From NCBI GenBank assembly GCA_030737875.1, contig CM060911.1, forward strand, positions 95,128,599 to 95,192,598: DNA of 64,000 nt, given 5' to 3'. Under the pieces are notes generated by a model. It had not been told where the DNA came from. It saw only the letters and a program-made list of their open reading frames with translations, and did no database searches. This DNA comes from Allium sativum. Its lineage: Eukaryota; Streptophyta; Magnoliopsida; Asparagales; Amaryllidaceae. Positions 49,332 through 62,071 of this stretch are shown here, one piece after another. A program made the translations under genes and the position numbers. Within the stretch, counting starts at the first letter, position 1, and each line of letters opens with the position of its first letter.

Positions 49332-52300
49332 TGTCACGACCCGCCTTTTTGCTCGGTTCTCGCCGGTAATTAAACCAACTTAAACCGTTCGTAAAGGCGG
49401 ATTGTTGTGGGTATTAACATATACTGAACAAAATAACATAACTTTTATATCATAATACAATATTACATCAGAGTTACATAGAATATTAGAGTTACAACAT
49501 ATAGCAGCGGAAACATAGATATAATCTCAGCTGAAGAAGCGATGTGATATAGCGGAAACTCTAACTTTAGCTCGAAGCTCCAACTCAGAAAGCGCTCCAA
49601 CTCTTGCTCCAAAGGTCTTTAACTGTAAAAATAAACATCTAGACACTCGTGTGGAAATTAATGCACACCCAGAGTTTACGAAGGAACAATAAACTCCAGG
49701 TCAGTCATGGGACTGGTGTGAGAACATAAACAATTATTTTTAGGATTTATTTTTAAAGTTGGGAGATTCACAGGACCACGCCGCCAATGCGGAACGGGTT
49801 TACTCCATTGAAGGCTAATGCATATAAATTCACAATGTCCTTCGAAAAATGAAGCTATCATAAGCTCTCCCACATCACACAATGTAAGCGCACACCAGAT
49901 GGGCGAGTTTTGTCTTATGATAACCAAACATGCTTTCATACGTGAAAATATTATTTTAATACTATTATTAGTGCATAGTGTTGAAAACCATTTCGCAAAT
50001 AAATATATTAATCTTAGCAAGCATAGTGACTATGCCCACATACATTGTTTACAAACAAAATGAAAGGCTCGTATTGGTTGTTGGGTTCCAATATAATGGT
50101 TCCTGACATGAAACATCAATCGGGAACACGATCAAGGTGCATCTCATGGTTTTCATCCAGATATGGACACCAAACCTAGGTAAATCACCAGTTAACATCC
50201 AGACACAGACACCGAACATACTAATTCCCAGGTTTCAGAGTAGATCTACCACCGAAGCTTTCGAGTTTCAATAGAGATATGTGTATAACCTAACCGCCAG
50301 TTTACCACCAATCTGGGGTGTTGGTTCATTGATGCCATGATATACACAAAGCTATGCTTCAATAAGCCATGCTTTGATCATCATTAGCTCATTCCATAAC
50401 TTAAGTATGCCACATTGTCAATTTACAACATGTCACTGATTTCTACCAATACATAATCTCTAAGCACGTAAAACTTAGAAACAAAAATAATTAATTGCCA
50501 CAGTCCGATATATATATATATATATACACCAACAGAAATCAGTGTTATGCAGTCATTTACAATGTCAGACACACAATACATACAAGTCCATTCTGGGTCT
50601 GAACGGAACAAAATCCGAGAATCCTCAAATACATTAAAACCTCATGCCACTTATAACCACGTATCGAGTGTACGGCCTGATTTGAGACATCAACAATCAA
50701 TTCAGATAAGTCCAAAGATTCCCTATCTTCATTTGCCATTTCCAATTCTTCAATTTCCTTCATAGCGTCGTATTATTACTTGGAATGGTTTTGGGACTTA
50801 CATCCGATCCCGATCTTTCCAAATAACTAACGCATTCTATAGACTATAAAATTTCAAATTAAGTTCTTTCCATCATATATATGTATAATTTAATTCATTC
50901 TAAATTTAGAATGATCGTCAAAAATCATTTATAAGTCAAGGTTCAGGATTTACATTATCTCTTTAATTTGAACTCGTTGAGTTTATTCAATCAAGGATTG
51001 GTTATATTCGAATCAAAGGTTTCAAGACTGGAACAATTCCCAATTTAATTAAATAAAATATTTGAAATAATAAATTTGTTATAAACTAATTTATATATAT
51101 ATATTTAGAAAATCTTAAAATGAAAATGATTAAAACAATTACCTAATATATATTAAAGTTTGAAGAAATAAATAGAATGATCTAAACATATATGTATCCT
51201 TTAAATCAAATAGGTCTTATTAAAATACTTGAAATTAATATACCATGTTTTATATAGTTGAAAACCTATATATATATATATATATATATATAAACACACA
51301 TACAACTACTTTAAACTGGATTTGTTTCCTTTCCATGCCGATGGCTTGAATTTATATTCATATTCAAAAAGTATAATTGGTTTTGATAATCTTGAATTCA
51401 TCCAATCGATCTCAAAGACATTCAACTTATTTACTTTCGTTCACTTAGTTCCATATTAACTTCCATAATTAACCTAAACCTTATTCGGGTAAACAATATT
51501 ATCATCATAACATCAAATTAAATCCAAACTATTTATACTAATATACAGTTGGTTAGAAATCGAAACTTTTTATATCCAATATATGTTTTTGTATTAAACT
51601 GATACTATAAGCGAAATTACGATATTTCCACCATTTAATTCCTCAAATAGTATTAGTCATCATCTACAGAACTTATATTAAATATCTGAAGATCGCCTCC
51701 AACCAAATTAACCTAATTTTATATTGGAAAACTATTTATTATAGTTGTTGTTTCACAATATTCGAGATTCACTTTCAATTTGCTCTTTTACCAGTTTAGA
51801 TAAGTAAACGTTGGCCAAGTAAGTTCAGCGCACTGGTTGCTGCATCCCTTGCCTTAGTTACACACTCCGTTTACCATTCCAGAATTAATAACGGAACAAA
51901 ACTATTTGTGAACCCGAAATTTAAGTTACATTCCTTATTTAACTTCAAATTCAAATTATTATCCAAAGCAATTTATAATATACCATTATAAAATTTATCT
52001 AAACGTATATCAAATTTCATATTAAATAATGCAAGTTTAAATATATTTTCAAATAATTTTTATTTTTATAATATCATTTCAAATTATTATCTAAAGTCAT
52101 ATTAGATTTGAAAAATCAAAAAGTTCGAGTTTTCCTAATTTGTACAATAATTCATTAATCAAAGCGGTAATTAAGTTCAAAATCAACAATTTAAATTCAA
52201 TGTCCCTTTTAAAATAAGTTATTATATCAATTAATATTGAACATAACATTTTAATTAGTTTTTTTTCAAATTCAAATTATTATGCCATTAAAATCAAATT

Positions 52301-53483
52301 AACAGCTTTCCCCAAGTTCCACTCAAACAATTATTTAATTCAATATTTAGAATATTCTTAACAAAACTTAGTTAATCAACCATTTTAAATAACATCATAC
52401 AATTAAGTCAACATTATCAATTCAATATCTTTTATAAAGTGTTAACTAGAAAGATTATTTGAATAGTCAAATATTGCTTAACTAAAAATTTATTATCGAA
52501 TCAAAGATTCTTAATAACATTGTTAAATCAATAAACATTAACAAATCGATAGTATTAAGTTAATAAAAATACCACATAATCCTTTAGTTGTCATTCAATC
52601 TATAACTCACTCTTTAATTAAATTTAAGAAATTACTAAATTTACTGTTGAAAATCAGTACATATGCGTAATCACACATTCAACAATCATTTATACATCAA
52701 TTACTTAAAAGCATACCACATACAATTTATGAATGTGCATTATACCACTAACGCGCCCTGATATGTATTTATTGGCAACCATGACACATCACATACCATA
52801 TTCAAATGGCAATATCATCCACTAATCAGTAATTAACCATTCATGCAACCAATTAGCATCCATCAACTACTCAGTGTATCATAACTTTAAATCATATTAA
52901 ATAATAAAATTAAATTCGAGTGTTCTCACCTATATTTTCTTTCCGAACTTTCACCATCAAGTTCCAAATCAACTCCGTCAGCCTTGGATGATCTATTATC
53001 TGTTACACATGGGTCGCGCACTACTTCTTGGACACTAACGCATATATAGATATATAAAATCTCTACACTACTCTATGTTTGTGTTAACCTCTTGGCACAA
53101 GAAAAGGCCGTGACTTCTATACTGGACGGTGGACTGTTGGAGTGGAGCTTGTTGGGAGGACTATTCGCAAGAAGAAAGAAGAAATAGGATTGTTTCCGAG
53201 AAGAAAAGAAGTTTGGTTTGTGCATAGAAGTGGGAGGCACGCATTTGCTGTTAATTTTATTATATAAAAAAATCTATGTATTATATTCCATTCTGTAAAA
53301 AAATATTGTAACTTTGATATTTTGTGTAATTTGCTTCCGCTGTGAGATATTGTAATATATTAATTCTGTGATTTTTGTGTTTGATTCTGTTTAAACCCTA
53401 AGTTAAATAACAATCTGTCATTTCGAGCAGTTTAAGTTGGTTTAAATACCAACTTGAAGCGGTCGAAAAGGCAGGTCATTACA
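49332..53483 (-). repeat. Solo giant LTR inside the Tat-like RT gene
   Basis: This 4,152-bp insertion begins TGTCACGACCCGCC and ends GGCAGGTCATTACA. It is flanked by GGCGC (49327-49331) and GGCGT (53484-53488), four of five identical. The interrupted coding sequence is continuous on either side. No primer-binding site, polypurine tract or internal region occurs inside. This fits a solo LTR left by recombination between the two LTRs of a full element. Modules near 49500-49800 (GCAGCGGAAAC, CAGAGTTTACG, GGTCAGTCATGGGACTGGTG) place it with the minus-oriented LARD LTRs. Confidence 0.75.
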
Positions 53484-55909
53484 GGCGTCACGTCAGGAAA
53501 GTTCTTAGGTTTCATCGTCGGTTCGTGAGGAATTAAGATCAATCCTGATCAAATATTAGCAATCAAGGGTATCCAAGAACCTTGGAAAATCAAGGACATG
53601 TAAAGTTTGGCAGGAAAGGTAGCATCCTTGGGACGATTCATATCCAGAGCTAGAGACAAGTTCCTTCCCCTCTTTGAGCTGATAAAAAGAGGAAAACACA
53701 ACTTCGCTTGGACGCCAAATTGTGTCGAAGCCTTTCAATTGCTTGATCACCGGAGAAGCCAACTATCTCATCTAAGCCAGTCGACCATGATGATTTGTTT
53801 GTATACCAAGAAGTATGTATGCATGCTATCAGCTCAATCGTAGTTTGTGAAGAAGACCGGGTGCAACGACCATTTTACTATATAAGCAAAAAATTGATAG
53901 GAGCCGAGCACAACTATTCAAAGATTGAGAAATTTTCCTTTACTCTTTAGATCGCGTCAAGGAAACTCCATATTACTTCCAAGCTCATTCCCTCAAAGTG
54001 TATACCGACCAGCCACTATGACAGGTTCTCTGGGATCCGGAAGATTACCCAAGTGGAACATCGAGCTGAGTCAGTTCGACCTCACTTTTGTTTCATGACA
54101 ATCCAACCCAAGCACTGGTCGACTTTATTGCCGAGTTCATTACCCCCGAGATTGACCAACCAGAGGATGATTTTGAACTCCCGAACGCCAAATCGAGACT
54201 AGACACTTGGAAGTTATACATGGACGGGACTCACATTGATCGGAGTTCTGGTGCCGGAGTTATGTTGTTGACTCTTGAAGGATGATCAATTCATTATACC
54301 CTAAGGTTAAATTTTCTCTCTACCAACAATGACTCTGAGTTTGAAGCCCTGATTGACGGGCTGAAGCTTGCAAGAGACTTGGGGGTAGCAGCACTAGCTA
54401 TTTTCTATGATTCATAACTTATTTCGTTTCAGGTTTGGAAAGAGCACTAGACCAGAGGGACATTGCTTGCCGCCTATCTCAAGCAGGTTGAGGAGCTGTT
54501 GGGTGACTTTAAGCAGTATAGTATCTCTCATATTCCAAGAGAAGAGAATCAAAAGGCTGACAGATTAAAGAAACTTTCTAGCTTCGATGACCAGAGTGAA
54601 GCAGAGATAGTCCTCATGGAGACCTTAAGTACTCCTAGTATAGATCAAATGGAAATTGATCAATCCTTGGAAACCGAACTTGAGAAAAAATCGTGGATGA
54701 CTTCCATCAAAAAATTTCTCCACCATGGAATTCTTTTAGAGATAAAGAATGAACAGAGAACTCTCATACGACAAGCCTCAAGGTATATCATTCAAAAAGA
54801 TAAGTTTTACAGGAGGAGGTTCTCAATCCCCATGATCCGATGTGTGGCCAATAATGACATTAAGAGAGTACGACAGGAAGTGCATGAGGGTGAATGTGGT
54901 TCTCACACCGGAGGACAAACCCTGGCTAAGTAAACATTGCGGTACAGTTACTTCTGGCCTACCATTAGCAAGGATGCAACCAACTATTCCAAGCAATGTG
55001 ATAAATGCCAGATATTCATCCAGATTCCAAGAGCTTCGCCGATAGAACTTACCCATATGGTTAGTCCTTGGCCATTCGCTGTATGGGGGATCAATACTAT
55101 CGAGAGTCTTCTTATCTCAAAAGGAGGTGCAAAAGTATGCAATCGTGGCTGTGGATTATTTCCCAAAGCGGGCTGAAACCGAACAATTCACCATAATCAC
55201 AATAAAGCGAGTGATTAAATTTATTGTCATAAATATCATATGCCGATTTCGGTTACCCTGAACAATCATAATAGGCAACGCGATCCACTTGACAGTTTAA
55301 AATTCACATATTTTTGCCAATGATATCGCATCGAGAAGAAATACACTATAGTCGCACACCCGCAATCCAATGGACAAGTTGAAGCTGTTAACAAGATTAT
55401 CAAGTCCATCCCGAAGAAGTGTTTGAAGCGAGCCAAATGCAAATGGGTTGATGAATTACCTTTATCTCTTTGGGTATACTGTACCACCCATAAGACTGCC
55501 ATGGGTCACATACCTTTCGCTTTATCCTATAGCTCGAAAGCGGTCATTCCAATAGAGCTCGAAGTCCCTTCCCATAGGATGACGTATTGTGACCCACTGT
55601 CTAACAAGGAACTTCCCTTAGAATCACTAGACGTGATTGAAAAAAAGAGAGAAGAAGATAACTTATGTGCGGAGGCGCATCAACTGCGAGTGTCCCGGTA
55701 TTACAATAAGAAGATTCGGCCTAAGCCCTTCGGCTTTGATGGCCTAGTCCTATAACGAACCTTCCCGAATCTTGTACATATGGGTCCAAAGTAAGAAGGA
55801 CCTTACGTCATCCAATAGAGGTTTGATAATGGAACCTTCTGGCTCGTGACTGTTGATGATGAGCTTCTTCAAAGGGCCTGGAATGCAGAACATTTGCAAA
55901 GTTATCTTT
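53484..55909 (+). pseudogene. Tat-like gypsy RNase H, second RNase H and integrase remnant
   Basis: This continues the RT remnant. VASLGRFISRARDKFLPLFE and FAWTPNCVEAFQLL are the RT/RNase H junction. A second, archaeal-type RNase H follows: WKLYMDGTHIDRSSGAGVML, then STNNDSEFEALIDGLKLARD, then HIPREENQKADRLKKLSS. This dual RNase H is the hallmark of the Tat lineage. Integrase follows with YFWPTISKD, CDKCQ, then SPWPFAVWGINTIESL (first catalytic D replaced by N), HPQSNGQVEAVNKII with the E region, and WVDELPLSLWVYCTTHKTAMG. The C-terminal part ends RAWNAEHLQSY at 55909, where a new LTR begins. Multiple stops are present and it is not functional. Confidence 0.82.
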
Positions 55910-56382
55910 TGTAACAACCCGTATTTTGAATAACATGTTATAACGTAAATCAAGGAAGAATTAAATGTTAAAATCTGAATCAAGATGAACGGGCTATGCC
56001 ACTGCGTTCTTCTCGGAAAAATACGCGAAATAGAGTCCGAGTTTTCGAAAATCGGAGTCCGTATGACCCAGTTATGGTCCGTCGAAGTTTTCAGAAAATC
56101 CAGAGTTCAAAAACAGTACAAAATTCAAATCTGGAGCCAAACAGACTGGGCGGGAAAATTCCCGCCCAAGCCCCAGGTCGACTGGGGTGTCGACTGGGGA
56201 GTCGACACGCCCAGAGGTAGGTCGACTGCCCAGTCGACACGGGTGTCAACCTGGGTGGTCCGGCCACTTTGGCCTGGGGCACCTGGTTGCTCAATTGGGT
56301 CTGGTCTATTGGCCTGTGACGGATTTTGAGGGTTCAGATCTATCCTAGGGTTAATCTAAGTGCCTAAACTACTCCTAATCTC

Positions 56383-56389
56383 TATAAAA
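56383..56389 (+). promoter_or_regulatory. LTR TATA box
   Basis: TATAAAA in the context CTCTATAAAAACACCC, conserved in the 3' LTR at 62546-62552. It is the likely promoter core of the retrotransposon. Confidence 0.6.
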
Positions 56390-57683
56390 ACACCCTAGGA
56401 CCTAACCTAAATCACTCAAAATCAATCTAACAATGAAGTGCTGCCCAAATCCCTCTTAATCATGGCCTCCATCTCCAACTCCAAGAGCTTATGCATTCAA
56501 ATCAGATTCAAATCAAAAGGTGCAAGCTTTCTACATCAAATCGTGGAAGTAGATCAACATTGCTACGCAAATCCTATGACGATTCATACTCCTAATTCTC
56601 TAGCCTCGATTTGTAAGTTCTAGCTACTTCTAGATCTAAACGGTAGATTTAGTGTTGACATGGAATAAAATGAAAAGAAACACAAGTATGTTAGCCTATG
56701 TGAACCTAGGTTTGCCCCTTTCTTGAAACCATGACTTTGGGCTATGTTTTAGTGACTAGATCATGCTACTTATGTTGTTTTGGACTTAATTTATCATGCA
56801 AGTTTGGGTCTTTACTTGTGGAATGATGGCATGAACCACTTAATTTATCATGCAAGTTTGGATCTTTACTTGTGGAATGATGGCATGAACCCTTAGAACC
56901 ATTTTGACTTGTGAAACATTTTGGGTTTATGCATGTAAAAGAACCTAAAACCCCTCATGACACTCACATGCATAAGATGATGGACCTAGGATATGATATC
57001 ATGCATGCTTGAGACCAATCCTCTTATGATATCATGCATGTTAGAGGCCAATCCCTTTATGCTATCATACATGTTTTGAGGCCGATATGCAATATGCTAG
57101 TTATGTGAACACCTTTTACCTCAAATGTCACCATGTTTAACTTGTGATTCACCTTTGCCATCTTATACCCTCTTTTGTCATATTTTTCCTACTATGTTGA
57201 TTCGCTTTCATGAGCATTGAGAATACGTTTTGGGTAGTCTAGGCAAAGCTTAAAATTTGGTATGAACTTGACATGAGATTACAGGTACATGTAATGGTAA
57301 TAAACGTGGGGATGACACTTAGAAAAATATGGAACATGTGAACTTGACATGAATTATACCAAGAAATGGGACAATGGGCATAAGTGAAAAACATGGACTT
57401 AATCAAGGCCTAAATTTGGCATGAACATGATATGTAGTAAAACATGAAAGTGGCCAACTCGAGGTTGGGTTGAGTTTGTAGCATAAATCTGCCCGGAACC
57501 GCCCGGCAAATCCAGTAGCTACAAACAATAGGACCCAATGTGAGTAGTTGGTCATATCGCGCTTGAAACCCGAGGTTAGACTAGGTTGTGGTGTAAAACT
57601 GCCCGGACCCGCCCGGCTTAACCAGTAACCACAACAAGGTCTAATGTGAGAGGTTGGGGGTGCATTAAACTAATTAATGCCAC

Positions 57684-58320
57684 ATGATAAGGTTAAGTAA
57701 CTTGATTAGACTAATGACACTTAACCGATATGACATGGACGGGTGGGTTAAGTAACTTAGCTAGACTAATGACACTTAACCATACAACACGATTAGTGGA
57801 GGGGGTTAAGTTAACCAACACTTAACCAATCCGACCTAATAATTTGATGAGGTTAAGTTAACCAGTCTAACAGGATAATTTAATGGGGGTTAAGTAACTT
57901 ATACTTAACCAATTATACACGATGATTTGATGGGGTTAGGTTAACCAATTTGACTTGATAATTTTGATGAGGTTAAGTTAACCAATACTTAACCAATTTG
58001 ACTCGGTAACTTGATGGGGTTAAGTTAACCTACACTTAACCAATCTAACATAGTAATTGGATAGGGTTAAGACACGAACCACTTGAATATACTTAACCAA
58101 CTCGACTCGGTAATTTGATAAGGATAATCTATACTTAACCAACCACGATAACGCGGTAAGGTTAAGCCATGAACTTCTGGATATACTTAACCAACTTGAC
58201 ATATGGTTTGTAGGGCTAAGTCTTGAACTTGAACACTTAGCCAATTTTGACATGCTTCTAGACGGGTTAAGTCATGAGCTTGAATGACAACGATTAACCC
58301 ACTAGATAAAACCCTAGTTC
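57684..58320. repeat. GGTTAAGT...ACTTAACC tandem hairpin array in LTR
   Basis: About a dozen imperfect units of roughly 35-60 bp, each with GGTTAAGTAA or GGTTAAGTTAACC and a nearby ACTTAACCAA, separated by words such as TTTGACTCGGTAATTTGATG. The two half-sites are inverted repeats, so each unit can fold on itself. The start of the same array appears in the 3' LTR from about 63850 to the window end. Confidence 0.85.
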
Positions 58321-60095
58321 AGGGGGACTAAGTGGAAAACAGTGGTTAACAAGGATGACTGGAAAGGAAGCTAAGCGATAAACCTTAGTTAAGGATAACT
58401 AAGTAATAATTCTTAGTCAAGGAAATTGGACTAGTTCATAATAAACGAGTAACCCGATTCGGTAGGTCGTCGCTTCAGCAAATACACGAGGTGAAGCAAT
58501 ATCTGATTTAGATAAAGGCTCCAACGAACTGGGTGACGAAGCAGTAGCTTCGGGGAACGTGAGGATACTCTTGGTATCCCTCTGTGAGGTGGAAGATTAT
58601 CCTCCTTGGCTCACAGAGGTTAAGGTCTACGGTAGAAGAGCCAAGGGTATGCCTTGGTTGCTGTGCGAGCAACCTAAAGACTGGGGTGGATTAGCGTGGG
58701 GTCGGCGATATTTTTACGGTAGCCCTAGATAGCACATCGTCGGCCACCTACTATCTTTAGTCAATCGTGTACGTACGGAAAGGCAGAGAACACCCAACAG
58801 ACCATACTTGCTATCTAGTTATGGGTGAGGTAGGCCATCTGGGAGTGGGGCATTGATAGCCGTAGTGTAGTTCTCATACATGATTTTTCTTGTTTTGCCT
58901 TTCAGTAGTTGAGGGAGGGGTCACGTGGGACCATAACCACCGGTAGAAAAACAGACCTTAATATCTGCATCGGTAGATAACCTAAAGCTCCCGACCGAGT
59001 CCTGTATTCTGTCACGGAACTCGGATGGCACATTGAGATGCATGTGCACCTAGAAATGGAAAAACGATTCACGATACATACGTAGGAAAAAGGGCGTGGT
59101 TGACGGGTAGCATAATCCCTAGTGGCCCTAGGTGGTTTGAACCCAAACCGAGATACGAGAACGTTCATTAGGTAGCATAATCCCCAGTGGTCCTGGGTGG
59201 CATAAACCTTAGTGAACACGCGATAGTTCTTGATAAGAAAACATAGTTAGATAAAAGATGACAGTCCAAATGATTTCAAGGATCAAATGGTACTACGTTG
59301 ATGTAGTGAGAAAGCCCGCATGAGGTATGGCAAAGGACTGAACTTATACATGGAAAGAAACACACGAGCTGAGAAAACCTATATATGCAATATATTAGGT
59401 CGACATGGACCATTTCATGACATTGGGCAAGGGACATTTTATAGTTAACACATACCACGGGTTGGGATACTAGTACGGGAGGTGCAGAGCAAATATACAT
59501 GATAGATACCTCGGGATTTTATACTTGATAGAAACCTGACAATGTGATACCTTAGTTTATCATGATACAGTGGTTCATCCTGTTATCTTGGTCTAGCTTA
59601 TCTATCTTGTCATCATCCTTATGTTTACTTTCAGTTTATGCATGTCATGTTACCTTTACCTGTTTTTATGCTGGAAGTAGATAGGACATACCAGTCTTTA
59701 TGACTGACCTCGTTTTCTTTTGCCTCTTTGTCTTCCGTTCCCCCTCCCCATGTTTTCAGGGAGGAAATGCTATTATTTAGTTCGGACCTCTTATGCTTGA
59801 AGGTCATCATGTATAGCTTGGTCTTCTCTTGGCTATGACTGCTTCACCACTTTATTTTGGGGAATAATTTATGAAAAGGTTTTATGCTTCTTTACTATTG
59901 CAAGACAGGTTTTGATGTATTCTGATGTAAAAGGCTTTAGACCTTATTTTATAAGGTAATGAAATTTGTTTTACTTCCACTGTTTTATATATGTTCTATC
60001 TTGTAATATTTCTGTGCATGTTTACCTCGATAATGCTTCACCAAACCTAGTGCATTCCCTTTGTGAGTGACGATTAGCGGAGGTGGGGTGTTACA

Positions 60096-62071
60096 TTTGG
60101 TATCATAGCAGAAGGTTACCAGACTGGGCAAAAGTTTTTAAAAACCTTCTGAAGCTACTTTCCAAACTGTTTACAAAGAAGCATTTTCAAGAAAGGTTTT
60201 ATTTTTAAAGGCTATTCCCCAAGGGCCATTAGCACTATCCTTTGTTTCCTTGATTGAATCTCTTTTCCTTTCTTTCCTCCATCTGTAGTCACAGTAGTTT
60301 GAACTGTGACTAATCCTTCCCTAGCTACCTAAGTGTTTTTCGTGCGGTGGAGGTAGTTCTCGAGAGACCTGTTGCCGCGTTATAAGAAAGGATAGTAAGA
60401 ACAAGGATAAAGGATATGGGCTTAAGGATAAGCAACTTGTTGGTAGGGCTCAACCCATGACGAGAGAGTATTTTTGGTATTGTAAAACGGGACGGATAGT
60501 TAAGTATTTTGGAACAAGGACAAGATCATCGAGAAGGCAATTGCATACCCTCACTAGCGTAACTGAGAAGGATGGTAACATTCTTGTTGAAGGTTTAGTT
60601 ATTCTTTTCTATCATCCTGCCAAGACTTTGTTTTGATCACCACATCATTTAAGTTCGCTTCGATAGTTGAGTCTCTGCACCTTAGTACTAGCATAGTAGA
60701 GGATCCCATTTTGTCTCAAATCTTGTTGGAGAATCAATCCATTTATTCACGACTTGTTTGGATTTGAGAATGTCTATGCCAAGAGTTGAGTTTGGAAGTA
60801 ATGCTTATGTTTTGGGCCATGGATGGATTCTAGGGATGAAGTGGTTATCCAGTAAGGGGTGCCACCCTCGGTTTTGATAGGAGGGTAGTTAGATTCTTGA
60901 TTAGCCTTGGTAATACCCTCGAAGTCTCGTGTAACCTTTTGGGTTCTGTCATGATTAGTTACCTAGAATCCCTTGATGACTTTATTGGAAATTTGAAACT
61001 CGATCGAGTGGTGTTTGCCAATAAGACGGATAGTTCATTTCACTTATGCATAAGTTATAAAAATCACCCTAGTAAGTACACATTGTAACCTGGTTGGCAT
61101 CTGTTTACTTTCAAGAGAAAGTTCTTCTGCGTGGAATACCGTATAGTATATAAACGAGATCCAAGATTCATTAGTGAATTTTGGAGAGCTCGCATGGAAT
61201 CATGAGTACGCAGTCATGTTTGAATCAAGTAAACTAGAAGAAGAATAAGTGAAAGTGGAATGAGAGGCGACAATAAAATGAGTTCCAACACATATTACGG
61301 AAACAGGAAATAAGAAGCTACGAAATCATGAAGTTAAAAGATGGTCAAAGCACAATGGAACTAAGCTCAGGGAATGCGACTCAGAAGGATGAAGACTAGA
61401 TACGCGCATGATATCTCTTTTTAAGAGCATATCCTTGATCCCTGTTTTCTGTAGAACTTGCTTGTAGGCTATCTTTTATGAATATCCTCTCGGTTCTGTT
61501 TTCGATCTTAGTTCAGTTGCAAACCCCATAAGGAGTTTATCTTGTTTATCTTCTCGATCCTATCTTGAGGACCTTAGGTAGAACCCTATGGATGTAAACA
61601 TGTATTTGAAACATGTTATGATTGATATGGTTGCCAGTGGTTGCAAGTGGTTGCTCGTGGATGATTGAGTACACATTAGACACTAGGTCGATTCAGTCAC
61701 ATTTCATATTGCATATGCACGAGTATTTGTACTTGTTTATAGATGAAATTGAATATGTTATCATGTGGATGTTGCATGTGGATGAATGGTTGTGCACACA
61801 TATAGTGTTTATATGACTAGGACTATTTGCATACATGTTGGATTCGTGGCACTAAACATATTTTGCATTTAGAAGATCATTCAGGCCTGATCATTTACAT
61901 TAGATAAGTACATATACACACACCTTTCGCATATGATCATACAACATCTAGAATCTTTTAAGGACAATGACTGCTCGTGGATGATGTTTTGAGTAGATGG
62001 ATGATGGATGGTAGGATACGTTCTTCCTAACTTGAAGATTTCGGGGACGAAATCCTTTAAGGTGGGGAGAA
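60096..62071 (+). pseudogene. Internal region with gag/protease/integrase shards
   Basis: The primer-binding site TGGTATCATAGC is at 60098-60109. Around 60450-60560 a damaged zinc knuckle reads YFWYCKTGRIVKYF. Around 60590-60640 EGLVILFYHPAKTLF stands where gypsy proteases have the strand before DSGA, which itself is lost. Around 60815 ILGMKWLSSKGCHPRF matches the 'ILGMDWL' end of protease. Around 61145 YKRDPRFISEFWRARMES matches the integrase 'DRDPRFTSRFWR' block, with the catalytic D replaced. RT and RNase H are deleted. At 62040 EDFGDEIL, the usual polyprotein end, precedes the polypurine tract GGTGGGGAGAA (62061-62071). This fits a Tekay/Del-like chromovirus. Confidence 0.7.

Larger units (their letters stand above)
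55910..60095 (+). repeat. 5' LTR (4.2 kb)
   Basis: Starts TGTAACAACCCGTATTTTG and ends GGAGGTGGGGTGTTACA. A TATA box (TATAAAA) is at 56383-56389. A cluster of GTCGAC palindromes lies at 56176-56245, CCGCCCGG-containing direct repeats at 57490-57620, and a long hairpin-forming array at 57684-58320. The frames at 55985-56329 and 58902-59219 have no recognisable domain. Confidence 0.82.

Noticed and set aside
55985..56329. 114-codon frame at the LTR start
   Set aside because: It lies in the LTR upstream of the TATA box; the copy in the 3' LTR shifts frame and composition, and no domain is visible.
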